Shown here one piece after another: positions 1 to 7,600 of a stretch of DNA of 14,792 nucleotides. The notes under the pieces are model-generated. The model had not been told where the DNA came from, did no database searches, and saw only the letters and a list, made by a program, of their open reading frames with translations. The DNA is taken from NCBI RefSeq assembly GCF_000003605.2, contig NW_003149262.1, forward strand, positions 1 to 14,792, in the 5' to 3' direction. The number at the start of each line of letters is the position of its first letter. Positions within the stretch are counted from its first letter, which is position 1. A program made the position numbers and the translations under genes. This stretch comes from Saccoglossus kowalevskii (lineage: Eukaryota > Hemichordata > Enteropneusta > Harrimaniidae).

Positions 1-1
1 C

Positions 2-212
2 CCAGACAACATAGGTGATTTCATCGATGCATGCTTAGCTGAGACAATGAAACAAGACGCAATAAAGATCTACAGACGACCAGTTAAAACACACATTAGC
101 TGATCTTTTTGCTGCTGGAACTGAAACAACAGCGACAACACTTAAATGGGGGTTACTATTAATGGTTCTTCATCCAGAAATACAGGACAGAGTGTTTAAT
201 GAAATTGATCAG
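2..212 (+). pseudogene. P450 I-helix exon with frameshift (+ copy)
   Basis: The first part reads in one frame (DNIGDFIDACLAE, then MKQDAIK). The second part, from about position 75, reads in another frame (TDDQLKHTLADLFAAGTETT, then up to NEIDQ). Aligned to the opposite-strand paralogue (exon at 11711-12186), the stretch between the CLAE block and QLK is 2 bp shorter. The upstream frame therefore runs into TGA at 101-103, before the oxygen-activating I-helix motif AGTET. The exon ends in phase 0 at a good donor (CAG|GTACGT, 212/213), the same border as in the paralogue. It starts outside the window. Confidence 0.85.
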
Positions 213-365
213 GTACGTACTATACAACATGCATGTGCAAATTAAGCAGGGTGTATCTTAAATCGCATAATTGTGAAATAGCCACATCTGCTTCAAACTA
301 TTGAGTGTCCTTATGTTGCACGTTGTTTGTAATCCCGACCACTATTCGGTTTCTCATGATTCCAG

Positions 366-553
366 GCTGTTGGTGCAAACCGTCTCCCGAGACTTGACGA
401 TCGTAAAAACTTGTCTTATACTGAAGCCACGCTTTTGGAAATACAGCGATTTGGTAGCATTGCACCATTATCACTACCTCATTGTGCGTTGAAAGACACT
501 TCACTTGGTGGATATACTATTCCCAAGGGGACGGAACTAATTATTTTACTATG
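366..553 (+). pseudogene. P450 K-helix exon (+ copy)
   Basis: The exon is open for its full 188 bp and is flanked by acceptor TTCCAG (360-365) and donor GTAGGT (554). It encodes the K-helix ExxR motif (EIQR) followed by FGSIAPLSLPH and the conserved block GGYTIPKGT, and ends in phase 2 on a split Trp codon. My hand alignment gives 48 of 63 residues identical to the opposite-strand exon at 11366-11553. A Cys occupies the position of the Arg in the family's usual PHR (PHCALKD here). The exon itself is undamaged, so decay of the copy is judged from its neighbours. Confidence 0.88.
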
Positions 554-1186
554 GTAGGTTTCATCTATATGTATTCCTCTGAACTTCCGTAGCTGTACGG
601 ACATATACAATTGTGTAGTCTGTATAAATAAATAAATCTATATACATGTTTAGTTAGATAATATTAAAACGGTCGATTAGCGAATAAATATATTCTTGAT
701 TTTTTATCAACATTGCCAGCACAAACAATCCGGTCCGTTAAGGACACCACCCAATACCCGTGATTTTGGGTCCTTTTTTTTTACCCTTCATAAACTGGGT
801 CATATGGACCTTTCGATAAATAACCAGATGCAGACTATAACGGCACTCGCATGTAATGAAAACACAATATTGGTAAAATTACCACGTACAATAAATAATT
901 ATCTCCAAACAATACAATCGATAATAATAACAATTAATACTACTACAGCCTCTGGAATTCCCTACACTAATACGAATGTGTGTATGAGTTACCGGCAGCA
1001 AATGTCATGGTCTTTCTAGTCAGCCTTTTGTGGTATCAAGATGAAATCAGTGATTTCCTTGTCTTCGCTCAGCACGATAATTCACTACGTTTAATTACCC
1101 ACCATAGACACCGGTCAGTCAAAATGAATATTTTGAACTGTAGGCATTAATCAGCGATTCTGCAAATGACGGAGAGATACAATATA
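554..1186. other. Non-coding interval between P450 fragment and DIRS-like element
   Basis: AT-rich sequence without a credible gene. An open stretch at 696-1019 (+) is low in complexity (runs of ATA/ACA codons) and resembles no family I know. A weak imperfect hairpin lies near 741-771, around a T-run at about 772-781. The missing P450 exons (PERF motif, haem loop) are not present here on either strand. Confidence 0.5.
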
Positions 1187-1208
1187 GGTCAGGGGAAGCC
1201 CCATGACC
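1187..1208. repeat. Compact GC-rich hairpin at the edge of the GC-rich element
   Basis: GGTCAGGGG is followed by AAG and then CCCCATGACC. The arms pair over nine positions with one unpaired A. It sits where base composition changes from AT-rich flank to the GC-richer DIRS-like sequence, so it may mark or lie near the element's 5' end. That role is inference; no matching terminal repeat is seen at the other end, which is truncated. Confidence 0.45.
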
Positions 1209-1725
1209 CTAAGATTTTTTCCTTACGTCACGAACCACGTGACCGAGGTAATGTGGCTACGCCACCTCACCTTGACATTCACTGTTTTCTTTTCTCCACA
1301 GCAATGGGGATGAAGTCTAGGCTGCCGTTTTCTGTCCAGGTTTCTGGCTTGAGTTGCTACCTTCTTTTTTACCACCGTGTCGGTTTTTGTGTATAATTTT
1401 TTACAAGAATTTAAAACCCGGCAACACAGGTTAACCACGTTGTAAGTTTTTTTCTGCGTATTTTCCAACTGTATTTCACTTCCCTCATGCATGTCGTGTT
1501 CATTTTATGCAGTTTTGTCTCCGAGGCGACTGTGCAGTGGTTATAATCAGAATTTACCAGCATAGAACCCGCATTTGAAATGCTATTTTTGCCATGACTG
1601 CATGCAGCGTTCAGGATTTTTGCCTTGAAGGCGTGTGTTTTTCACTGGAGTTCTGAAGCCTGGGATGTTTTCCAGAGCCATGAAAAATCGTCCCTGGCAG
1701 GCTGGGTAGATCAGATGCAGTCGGA

Positions 1726-2425
1726 GTGAGCTGTCTCCACTGCGGCCCTTCGGCCGACAAGCAGGAAGAAACACAAAAGCATTGCTCGCATTCAAAACAT
1801 GTCTCTTCCGGTGAACCTCCCATTCTCAGCTGTGACTCGTCCACTGATTTGGGTGAGGCAAAGGCTCAGGCTAGTTGCACTGGGTCGCTTCTGGAACCTC
1901 CGGCACTGAATATCAATGGGAATACTGGCAGCCAAGCCTCCGATTTTGGGGCAGGACTTTCGGGTCAGGAGATGCTGTCTTAGACGCGTGAGTTTTTGTC
2001 TTGCGAACTGAGTCAGGGAGTATGTCACCACCTCAGTTACACAGACTGGACATCTTCCACCCTCTTTGATGGGGGAGATGGCGGGTGCAGTCTCAGAGCT
2101 TCAGAATGCAACAAACCAGATGGTTCAGATCAAATCTGCTAGCCAGTTTGTCACTGACAAGGGTAAACGGAGGGCGCCCCAAGCACAGAAAACACAACGC
2201 CCTAAGGCAACATCCGCTAGCCAGAGTCAGCCAGGAGGCAAGGGCTCATACCCTTCAGCGGGAGGGAAGAGTAGTGGTGCACCCCCAGAGAAGAAGGAAC
2301 CAGGTGGTGGCTCATCATCCTTGATGGGCCATCGTCCATTCCAGCAACGAGGGAAGCATGTTTTACACTTGTTTTACTCTGCAACAGGGGGCATGTGTTC
2401 GGCGAATAGCCAGGTCACAACTTAG
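1726..2425 (+). pseudogene. gag-like region of the DIRS-like element
   Basis: Two open segments (1726-1983 and 2066-2425, different frames) lie upstream of the RT. The first contains a short Cys/His cluster (LHCGPSADK, then HCSHSKH). The second is basic and low in complexity, rich in Gln, Ser, Lys and Gly (for example PGGKGSYPSAGGKSSG), as is common in nucleic-acid-binding structural proteins of retroelements. DIRS first ORFs are poorly conserved, so the assignment rests mainly on position before the RT. The break between the segments (stop at 1981-1983) suggests decay. Confidence 0.5.
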
Positions 2426-3886
2426 TGACTACTGCAGGCCTTGGGGAAATCCACCTCTTTGGAGAAGAGAGCACCCACACCTCGCAACTGCTGAACCCAT
2501 GGACACATATCCCTGTCGCACACAGATTTCGCCGGTGTAGTCCAGTTTGGAGGCGGCGGGTGACTGATCCCTGGATTTTACAGGTGGTGACATATGGTTA
2601 CAGGATCCCGCTGAATTATCCATCTCCCCGGTCAATGTCTCCCCCATTGAGGGCACTGCCAGGGGACTCTCGCAAGGTGGAGGCAATCAGACAGGAAGTA
2701 GACTGTTTGCTGGAAAAGAGCGCCATACACAAGGTAGATCAGCCGGCATTGAGTGAAGGCTTCTACTCAAATGTGTTTGTAGTTCCAAATCTACAGGTGG
2801 TGGGCATCCAGTTCTGGACCTATGCAGACTGAATCAGTATGTGCTCCTCGATCGGTTCTGCATGGAGACGCCATTCAGCGTTCTCTCCATCCACCTTTTC
2901 AACTGGCTAGCCTCACTAGAGTTGAGCGGGGTCTACCTGCACATATCAATGTACCCGGCGAGTTGCCATCTCCTTTGAGTTGGCCAGTTGGGCCATATAT
3001 TTTAATCTCGGGTGCCCCCTTCAGGTTATGCACAGCCCGCTTCGTTTCACCAGAATGGATGGGACAGGTGGTGCTGCTGCTTCACCAAACGTCGGTACAC
3101 ATCAATCCGTACCTAGACGACTGGTTATTACATAACTCAAACAAGCGATTATTAGCCAAGCAAGTAAGGCTTACACAGAATTGACTTCACCAGTTGGGCT
3201 CTTTAGTAAATCAGACAAGTTCCATTCCTACCCAATGCAACAGTTGGTGCTCCTGGGCATTGAGTTTGACACATAGGTAGGCTTGGTATATCTATTTCAA
3301 GCATGTTGCTTGGTGCTAAGCAGCCTAGCCGAACACCTGGTCAGCATTCCCTCAGTGTCCCTCCAAGAACTAATGCCGCTCAAAGGGTACAATGCTTATT
3401 GCTACAACACCGAGCTCACCTATGGGAACTAGACAGGTGGGTATTGATCTCGGACCAAGCGAAGGAAGCCCTGCCCTGGTTGTCGTCACTTGCCAGCATC
3501 GGACAGGAGGTTCCCTTGGACCCACTCACCACAGCTATGACTCTGGTAACAGATGCCTCCCTTGGGTTGGGAGCGCATCAATTGGACGATCAAGACCAAT
3601 GTATATGGCCCCCGCATTAGTTTTGGGACTGCCATATCAACTGGCTTGAACTGAAAGCAGTGCACTTAGCACTACCACACTTTCTACCTGTAGTTCGAGA
3701 CCACAGAGTTCTGCTCCACACAGACAACACAGTGATGGTCTCCTACAAGGAGGGGGACGCGTTCCCCATCACTGTCAGTCCTAGCTGTGTTGTCAGTCCC
3801 AGCTGTTTTCAGCTGTGGAGCTCCCAACATACATAACACTGCTGACTCAGAGACGCCTTATCGACCCCGTAGACCCACATTTTGAC
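2425..3886 (+). pseudogene. DIRS-type reverse transcriptase and RNase H, frameshifted and truncated
   Basis: The frame from about 2425 carries the DIRS RT entry region (VTDPWILQVVTYGYRI) and the block GFYSNVFVVP. A missing base near 2790 moves PVLDL and LNQYV into the next frame, with LASLELSGVYLHI after it. Another shift brings in the palm with YLDD at 3110-3121, the catalytic Asp pair. RNase H (about 3500-3740) shows the expected Asp, Glu and Asp in VTDAS, WLELKAV and HTDNT, across an in-frame TAG near 3617. An in-frame TAG near 3273 follows LLGIEFDT. After HTDNT the reading degenerates at an 18-bp tandem duplication. The enzyme would have copied element RNA in the cell. The catalytic residues survive, but no single frame spans the domain. 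Confidence 0.8.
3774..3809 (+). repeat. 18-bp tandem duplication inside the RNase H relic
   Basis: GTCAGTCCTAGCTGTGTT is followed directly by GTCAGTCCCAGCTGTTTT, 16 of 18 positions matching. It interrupts the protein reading just after the third RNase H acidic residue and looks like a local replication slip in the dead copy. Confidence 0.75.
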
Positions 3887-6170
3887 TGACCAGTAGTGCT
3901 GTGTGGTGTCGCATGATAATTTCTCAGAAATGTGTACATTTCGTGTTTCCACGACTTCCCTTCAACTTGCGCTGTGCGGATGGCTTTTCCTAGCGTTCTC
4001 ATCATTTGTTCCGCCTCTCCGTTTGCCTGTGGCCATAGGGGAGTAACTTTACGGTGTTTAAAACCAAGATGTCTTGCAAAGTCTCTAAACTCGTGGCCCT
4101 GGAACGGCGGTCCATTGTCTGATGTTGCGATTTCAGGGATACCATATTCCGAGAATACTTTGTCGAGTATCGGAATTACGATTCGCGATGAAGTAGATCG
4201 TATTATTTCAACAACAACAAATCTGGAATAGTTATCTATTATCACGAGTAAATAATCTCCGCTGGGGAACGGCCCACAGAAGTCCATCGACACGTGTTGC
4301 CATGCGTAGTCAGGAAGTGACGTCATTTGTAACGGTTCGCGCCTATTTTGTGGTGTGGCGGCTTGACAGGCTAAGCAGGTTTTGATTTTATTTTCCACCA
4401 GCTTGTCAATGTTGGGAAAATAAACTTTTTCTCTCAGTAATCTTTTCGTTTTGACTACACCCTGGTGTCCTTCGTGGGCAAGACTAACTGTCCGCTCTTG
4501 TAACGATTTTGGAATGATAATTCGTGATCCGCGTAAAATTAGATCTTGAGTTGACACCAGTGTTAGAGATTCCCTTTCTTTTCGCACCATTTCGAAAGAA
4601 ATTCGGTCGATGTCTGTAGAATCGATGTCTGAAGAATTCGTGTGGTCGTACCATCTACCAGTTTTAATCGCCATGTTTACGGCTTGCAGTGTGGGATCAG
4701 ATTTTGTTTCTTCTTTGATTTCATCCAAGGTTAGCGCCGTGGGTGCTGCATGACCAGCGATAAAGTTGATATATTCTTTAGTGACTTTCTCTTGTCTCCT
4801 GTTTGGCGTGCTTTTCGTGTTCGGGTGTCTCGACATCTAATCAGCTGGATTGTCTTTTCCCGGCCTATACACGATCTTGAATAAATAGTCTTGTAGCCGT
4901 AGAGCCCATCTCTCGATTCTGGCTGGCGGTTTAGCATTTGGGTTGTTGTAGAGACGCTCTAGCGGTTTGTGATCGGTTACTATGGTTACAGGTTTGCCAT
5001 ATACGTATAAATGATAATGTTCACACGCCCATACAACAGCTAACGCCTGGCGTTCTGTCTGAGAATATCTTTGTTCGACTGGAGTAAGTTATCTGCTCGC
5101 GTAACTCAGAACTCGTGGTGCGTCTTCATCACCATTTTTCTGAGTGAGCATTGCTTCTAGACCAACAGGGCTTGCGTCTACTACGATTTCAGTCTCTTTA
5201 TTCAGATCAAAGTATGCCATGAATGAATTGCATGTTAATCGATCTTTGAGCGCATTACGATGAGTACTCGACCATTCCCATACCGTGTCTTTTACGGTTA
5301 ATAATCGAAGGGGTTGCGTAATAGTCGCTAGGTCGGGTATAAATCGTGAGAAATATGTTACCATACCGAGTAAACTTCTCACCTCAGTTGCGTTTGTTGG
5401 GGCTTCGGCATTCTTGACAGCCGCGACTTTATCTGGGTCTGGTGACATACCTTCCGCTGAAAATCGATGACCGTAGAATATGAGATTTGATTTGTTGAAT
5501 TCACATTTTCGTTTGTTTAGAGTAAGTTTTCTTTTGCGTAGTCGTTGGAATACAGCTTTCAGACTGTTTTGATGGTCTTCCTGCATTTTGCCGTGTATGA
5601 GTATATCATCGCTAATGTTCTTTGCGCCTGGTATACCCTCGATTGCTTGTCTAATAGCGTTTTGGAATATTTCGGATGCCGATAATATTCCAAAATTGAG
5701 TCGCTTATACCGGCGTAGACCAACGTGTGTACTAAATGTAGTAATGTACCTCGATGCCGGTGTTAGCTCGAGTTGATGATAGCCTTGATTCAGATCAAGT
5801 TTGGAAAACACTGTGGAGTTGTTCAGATCTTGAATGATTTCATCAGTCGTCGGCCTAGGCCTGTGAATAAATCATTGTATTCGCTCACTAGTTTGTCTGT
5901 TGCGGTCTGTCTCCCGACTTGTTTAATTATTTGTATGAGTCCCAAATCTTCTGCTGTCTGAAAACTTAGTAGCGATTCCCCGAAATTACCGTTGCGCTTG
6001 ACGACATGAATTAATATATTCGATAGCGATTTTCTTCCAGTATTCGTTTTACATTTGATGTCTGTCCGGAATTCGCCTAGGGTTTCGATTGGATATTGAC
6101 TCTTGTATGGAAATACTTTTGTATAAGTCTGTCTCAACTTGACTTTCCCGTTTTTCAAAGTCACTTTCAT
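3847..6170 (-). pseudogene. gypsy pol remnant: RT (fingers deleted), RNase H, integrase
   Basis: After a linker ending near FTGLG (about 5860), the frame changes and RT resumes at PTTDEIIQDLNN, so roughly 90 codons of RT fingers are absent. Motif A (FSKLDLNQGYHQ, Asp at 5794-5796) and the catalytic pair in NISDDILIHG (5605-5610) remain. RNase H follows (VVDASPVG, SQTERQALAVV, VTDHKPLERL), with TAA at 5089-5091 just after YASR and TAG at 4837-4839 in PAD*MSRH. Integrase has HEGHQG and CLACQ of the zinc domain, then the DDE core: Asp in MDFCGPF, Asp in TSDNGPPF and Glu in NGEAEQMM, with 35 residues between the last two. Gypsy sequence ends at HSTTGQS (about 3888); the last 13 codons down to 3847 are read through into DIRS-like DNA. 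The product would have made and inserted element cDNA. This copy cannot encode an intact polyprotein. Confidence 0.88.
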
Positions 6171-7156
6171 CCATTATGTTGATCGATGCACCAGTATCAA
6201 TCAAGAATTTAATTTTCTTACCGTGAATTGTGATGTCAGCTGTTGGAAACTTTGCCTTGGTTGCGTGAATAGTTTCCGTGCGTATACCGAATACGTATGT
6301 CGCTTGGTCGGTGTCTCGGCTGGACTCACTACTCGAATCTGTGTCAGCGTCCACTCGCCTTATAGATCGTTTTGGTTTGCGGTCTCTTTCCTTGTTTGGT
6401 TTGGATCTGCAAACTTTGGCAAAATGTCCATCTTTCCTGCATGATTTACATTTCTTGCCTTTTGCCGGGCACGGTCCGTCATGAGGATAATCGCCCCCAC
6501 AAAAGTAGCATAATCGAGAGGTTGATCGCGATTCATTGATGGCTACCCGTTTTGGTTTTCCACGTTTATTATGTTTAGACTTGAAGCCTCGGCTAACTGC
6601 GTTGACTGTTGACGCATGCAGGTTGCCCTCGATGTCCGCAGCCTGAGATTCAGAGACTTCCATCGTTTTGGCAAAGTTTAACAAGTCTTCTAGCTTCATG
6701 TCTTCTCTCAATGCTCGCCGTCTTAGTCTTTGCGACGTACAGTGTTCAATGATTTGTGTGCAAACTTCCTCGTCAGGGTTGGCATAATTGCAGTTTGCCA
6801 CAAGAAGTTGTAACCGGGCGTGGTACCGTCGACTCACCATCTTTTTGCTTTGCTTGACGAAACACGTGTTTTTCGTACGCTTTCGTTCGTTTTGGAGCAA
6901 AACGTTTGTTGAGAGCTTCGATGAGTTTCTTGACATCGTCTTCTTCGCCGGTGTCTGGGAGTGCTTTGATTTCACGTCGTACTTCTTTCTCCGCGTAGTG
7001 GATAAGTAGAGCTCGTTGTCTCTTAGTGCTCGTGATGTCACACGCGATCATCAGGATTTGAAATCCTTCCAACCATTCCTCCCACCTTTTTCCAGAGGTG
7101 CTAGGTTCCTCGTGGACTTGGAATGGTTCATAGTGAGGGATGCTTTCGGACGCCAT
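6150..7156 (-). pseudogene. gypsy gag and aspartic protease, one frameshift
   Basis: I chose the ATG at 7154-7156 (MASESIPHYEPF) because it follows the primer binding site directly and matches the usual gag start of this group. The gag core reads KRWEEWLEGFQIL, then KRQRALLIHYA and FRQAKQKDGEST. A net one-base shift near 6840 moves the rest (YHARLQLLVANC onward) to another frame. Two zinc knuckles bind packaged RNA: CYFCGGDYPHDGPC (6469-6510, a CX2CX5HX3C variant) and CKSCRKDGHFAKVC (6409-6450, canonical CX2CX4HX4C). The protease active site FLIDTGASIN has its DTG at 6190-6198. A second shift near 6145 separates protease from the linker to RT. Confidence 0.87.
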
Positions 7157-7164
7157 GAGTTCCT

Positions 7165-7180
7165 GAATCCGTCGTCGCCA
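7165..7180 (-). promoter_or_regulatory. Primer binding site, tRNA-Ser(GCT)-like
   Basis: The minus strand reads TGGCGACGACGGATTC immediately inside the LTR. From memory, animal tRNA-Ser(GCT) ends in CCTCGTCG plus CCA, whose complement is TGGCGACGAGG. The site matches this except for one extra C after the ninth base. Position between LTR and gag start fits minus-strand cDNA priming. Confidence 0.6.
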
Positions 7181-7181
7181 A

Positions 7182-7356
7182 TGTAACGTATTGACAACCC
7201 CGTATATCAATGCCTGGGTAATAGGGAGCAAGTAAGACTAGATACAACCCGTTTCAATGCTAAAGTACAAGTGATTTATTTATAGCAATGACCATGACTC
7301 ATGCGCCAGATGGCAGGAACAGATACGATGTTTACATATCAGATAACAACATTACA
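7182..7356 (-). repeat. 5' LTR of the gypsy element (tentative outer border)
   Basis: On the minus strand the LTR would start TGTAATGT (7356 downward) and end ACGTTACA at 7182, one base before the primer binding site. The ends are inverted repeats matching at seven of eight positions and carry the canonical TG and CA. The length of about 175 bp is short but acceptable for this group. A TATA-like motif lies inside. No second LTR is present to confirm the outer edge, so the inner edge (7182) is firmer than the outer one. Confidence 0.6.
7275..7284 (-). promoter_or_regulatory. TATA-like motif in the gypsy LTR
   Basis: The minus strand reads TATAAATAAA within the LTR, upstream of what would be the R region. 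It fits a core promoter for element transcription and also contains AATAAA, the polyadenylation hexamer. The assignment is by motif and position only. Confidence 0.5.
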
Positions 7357-7365
7357 ATTACGTCA

Positions 7366-7600
7366 GTTGGTTTCATAATCAAATCGAATGTGGCCGACTG
7401 GCAGACATCTTTTTTTTGAAAATGTGGAATGCTTTGTCAGTTCTCATTCAAATTTGGTACATACATAATACATGATGACTGGCAGCCATCTTTTTTTTAC
7501 AAAATGTATCGGTAACATGTTTTTTCTTCAATTAAATGTGTCAAGGCATCTAGTTTCACAATTGCATCAAATATGATCGACTGACAGCAATTTCCTTAAT
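7366..7600 (+). repeat. Three diverged copies of a roughly 80-100 bp repeat unit
   Basis: The core GACTGGCAGACATCT (7396) recurs as GACTGGCAGCCATCT (7477) and GACTGACAGCAATTT (7579), spaced 81 and 102 bp. The first two are followed by an uninterrupted T-run. Sequence before the core is also shared between copies one and three (GTTTCA, then ATCAAAT, then GA or GG before the core). It directly adjoins the gypsy LTR. Confidence 0.6.

Larger units (their letters stand above)
1..553 (+). pseudogene. Partial CYP2-clan cytochrome P450 copy (broken, runs off the left edge)
   Basis: Two exons of a haem-thiolate monooxygenase are visible: an I-helix exon (2-212) and a K-helix exon (366-553), separated by a 153-bp GT-AG intron. 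The fragment is clearly paralogous to the complete P450 on the opposite strand at 9338-13058: exon borders and phases agree, and the K-helix exon is 188 bp in both. The family consists of ER-membrane enzymes that oxidise lipophilic substrates with electrons from NADPH-P450 reductase; the substrate here is unknown. The copy is probably dead. Its I-helix exon is frameshifted, and the two exons that should follow (PERF region and haem loop) are not found in the rest of the window on this strand. DIRS-like and gypsy elements occupy the space downstream. A very long intron reaching beyond the window cannot be excluded but is unlikely. Confidence 0.85.
1187..3886 (+). mobile_element. DIRS-like (tyrosine-recombinase-group) retrotransposon remnant
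   Basis: The order is a Ser/Gln/Gly-rich gag-like region, an RT of DIRS type, and RNase H. The RT is recognised from TDPWILQVV, EGFYSNVFVVP, PVLDL followed by LNQYV, and the catalytic block NPYLDDWLL. RNase H follows with VTDAS, NWLELKAV and HTDNT. LTR, aspartic protease and DDE integrase are not part of this unit, as expected for DIRS elements. A methyltransferase-like domain and the tyrosine recombinase would lie further 3' and are absent, because the element stops abruptly against the gypsy element near 3886. Several frameshifts and stops show it is dead. The left border is uncertain (anywhere between about 1187 and 1700), set from base composition and the hairpin. Confidence 0.75.
3886..7356 (-). 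mobile_element. Ty3/gypsy LTR retrotransposon, 3'-truncated and defective
   Basis: Read on the minus strand, the element has a 5' LTR (7356 to 7182), primer binding site, gag, zinc knuckles, aspartic protease, RT, RNase H and integrase, which is the Ty3/gypsy domain order. It ends abruptly inside integrase at about 3886. The integrase C-terminal part, polypurine tract and 3' LTR are missing, and plus-strand DIRS-like sequence takes over. Further damage: a gag frameshift near 6840, a frameshift after the protease near 6145, an RT deletion near 5855, and nonsense codons at 5089-5091 and 4837-4839. With one LTR the insertion age cannot be read from LTR divergence. The RT motif NISDDIL and the gag resemble the widespread invertebrate gypsy group often labelled K02A2.6-like. 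Confidence 0.9.

Noticed and set aside
696-1019. 107-codon open frame (+) between the P450 fragment and the DIRS-like element
   Set aside because: Low-complexity composition typical of AT-rich DNA, no motif, no splice or promoter context; judged random.
4317-4324. TGACGTCA, a perfect CRE-like octamer
   Set aside because: Lies inside the integrase coding region of the gypsy element, so it is explained by coding sequence.
3932-6484. Several plus-strand open frames of 60-100 codons across the gypsy element
   Set aside because: All lie antisense to gag, RT, RNase H or integrase that are clearly readable on the minus strand.
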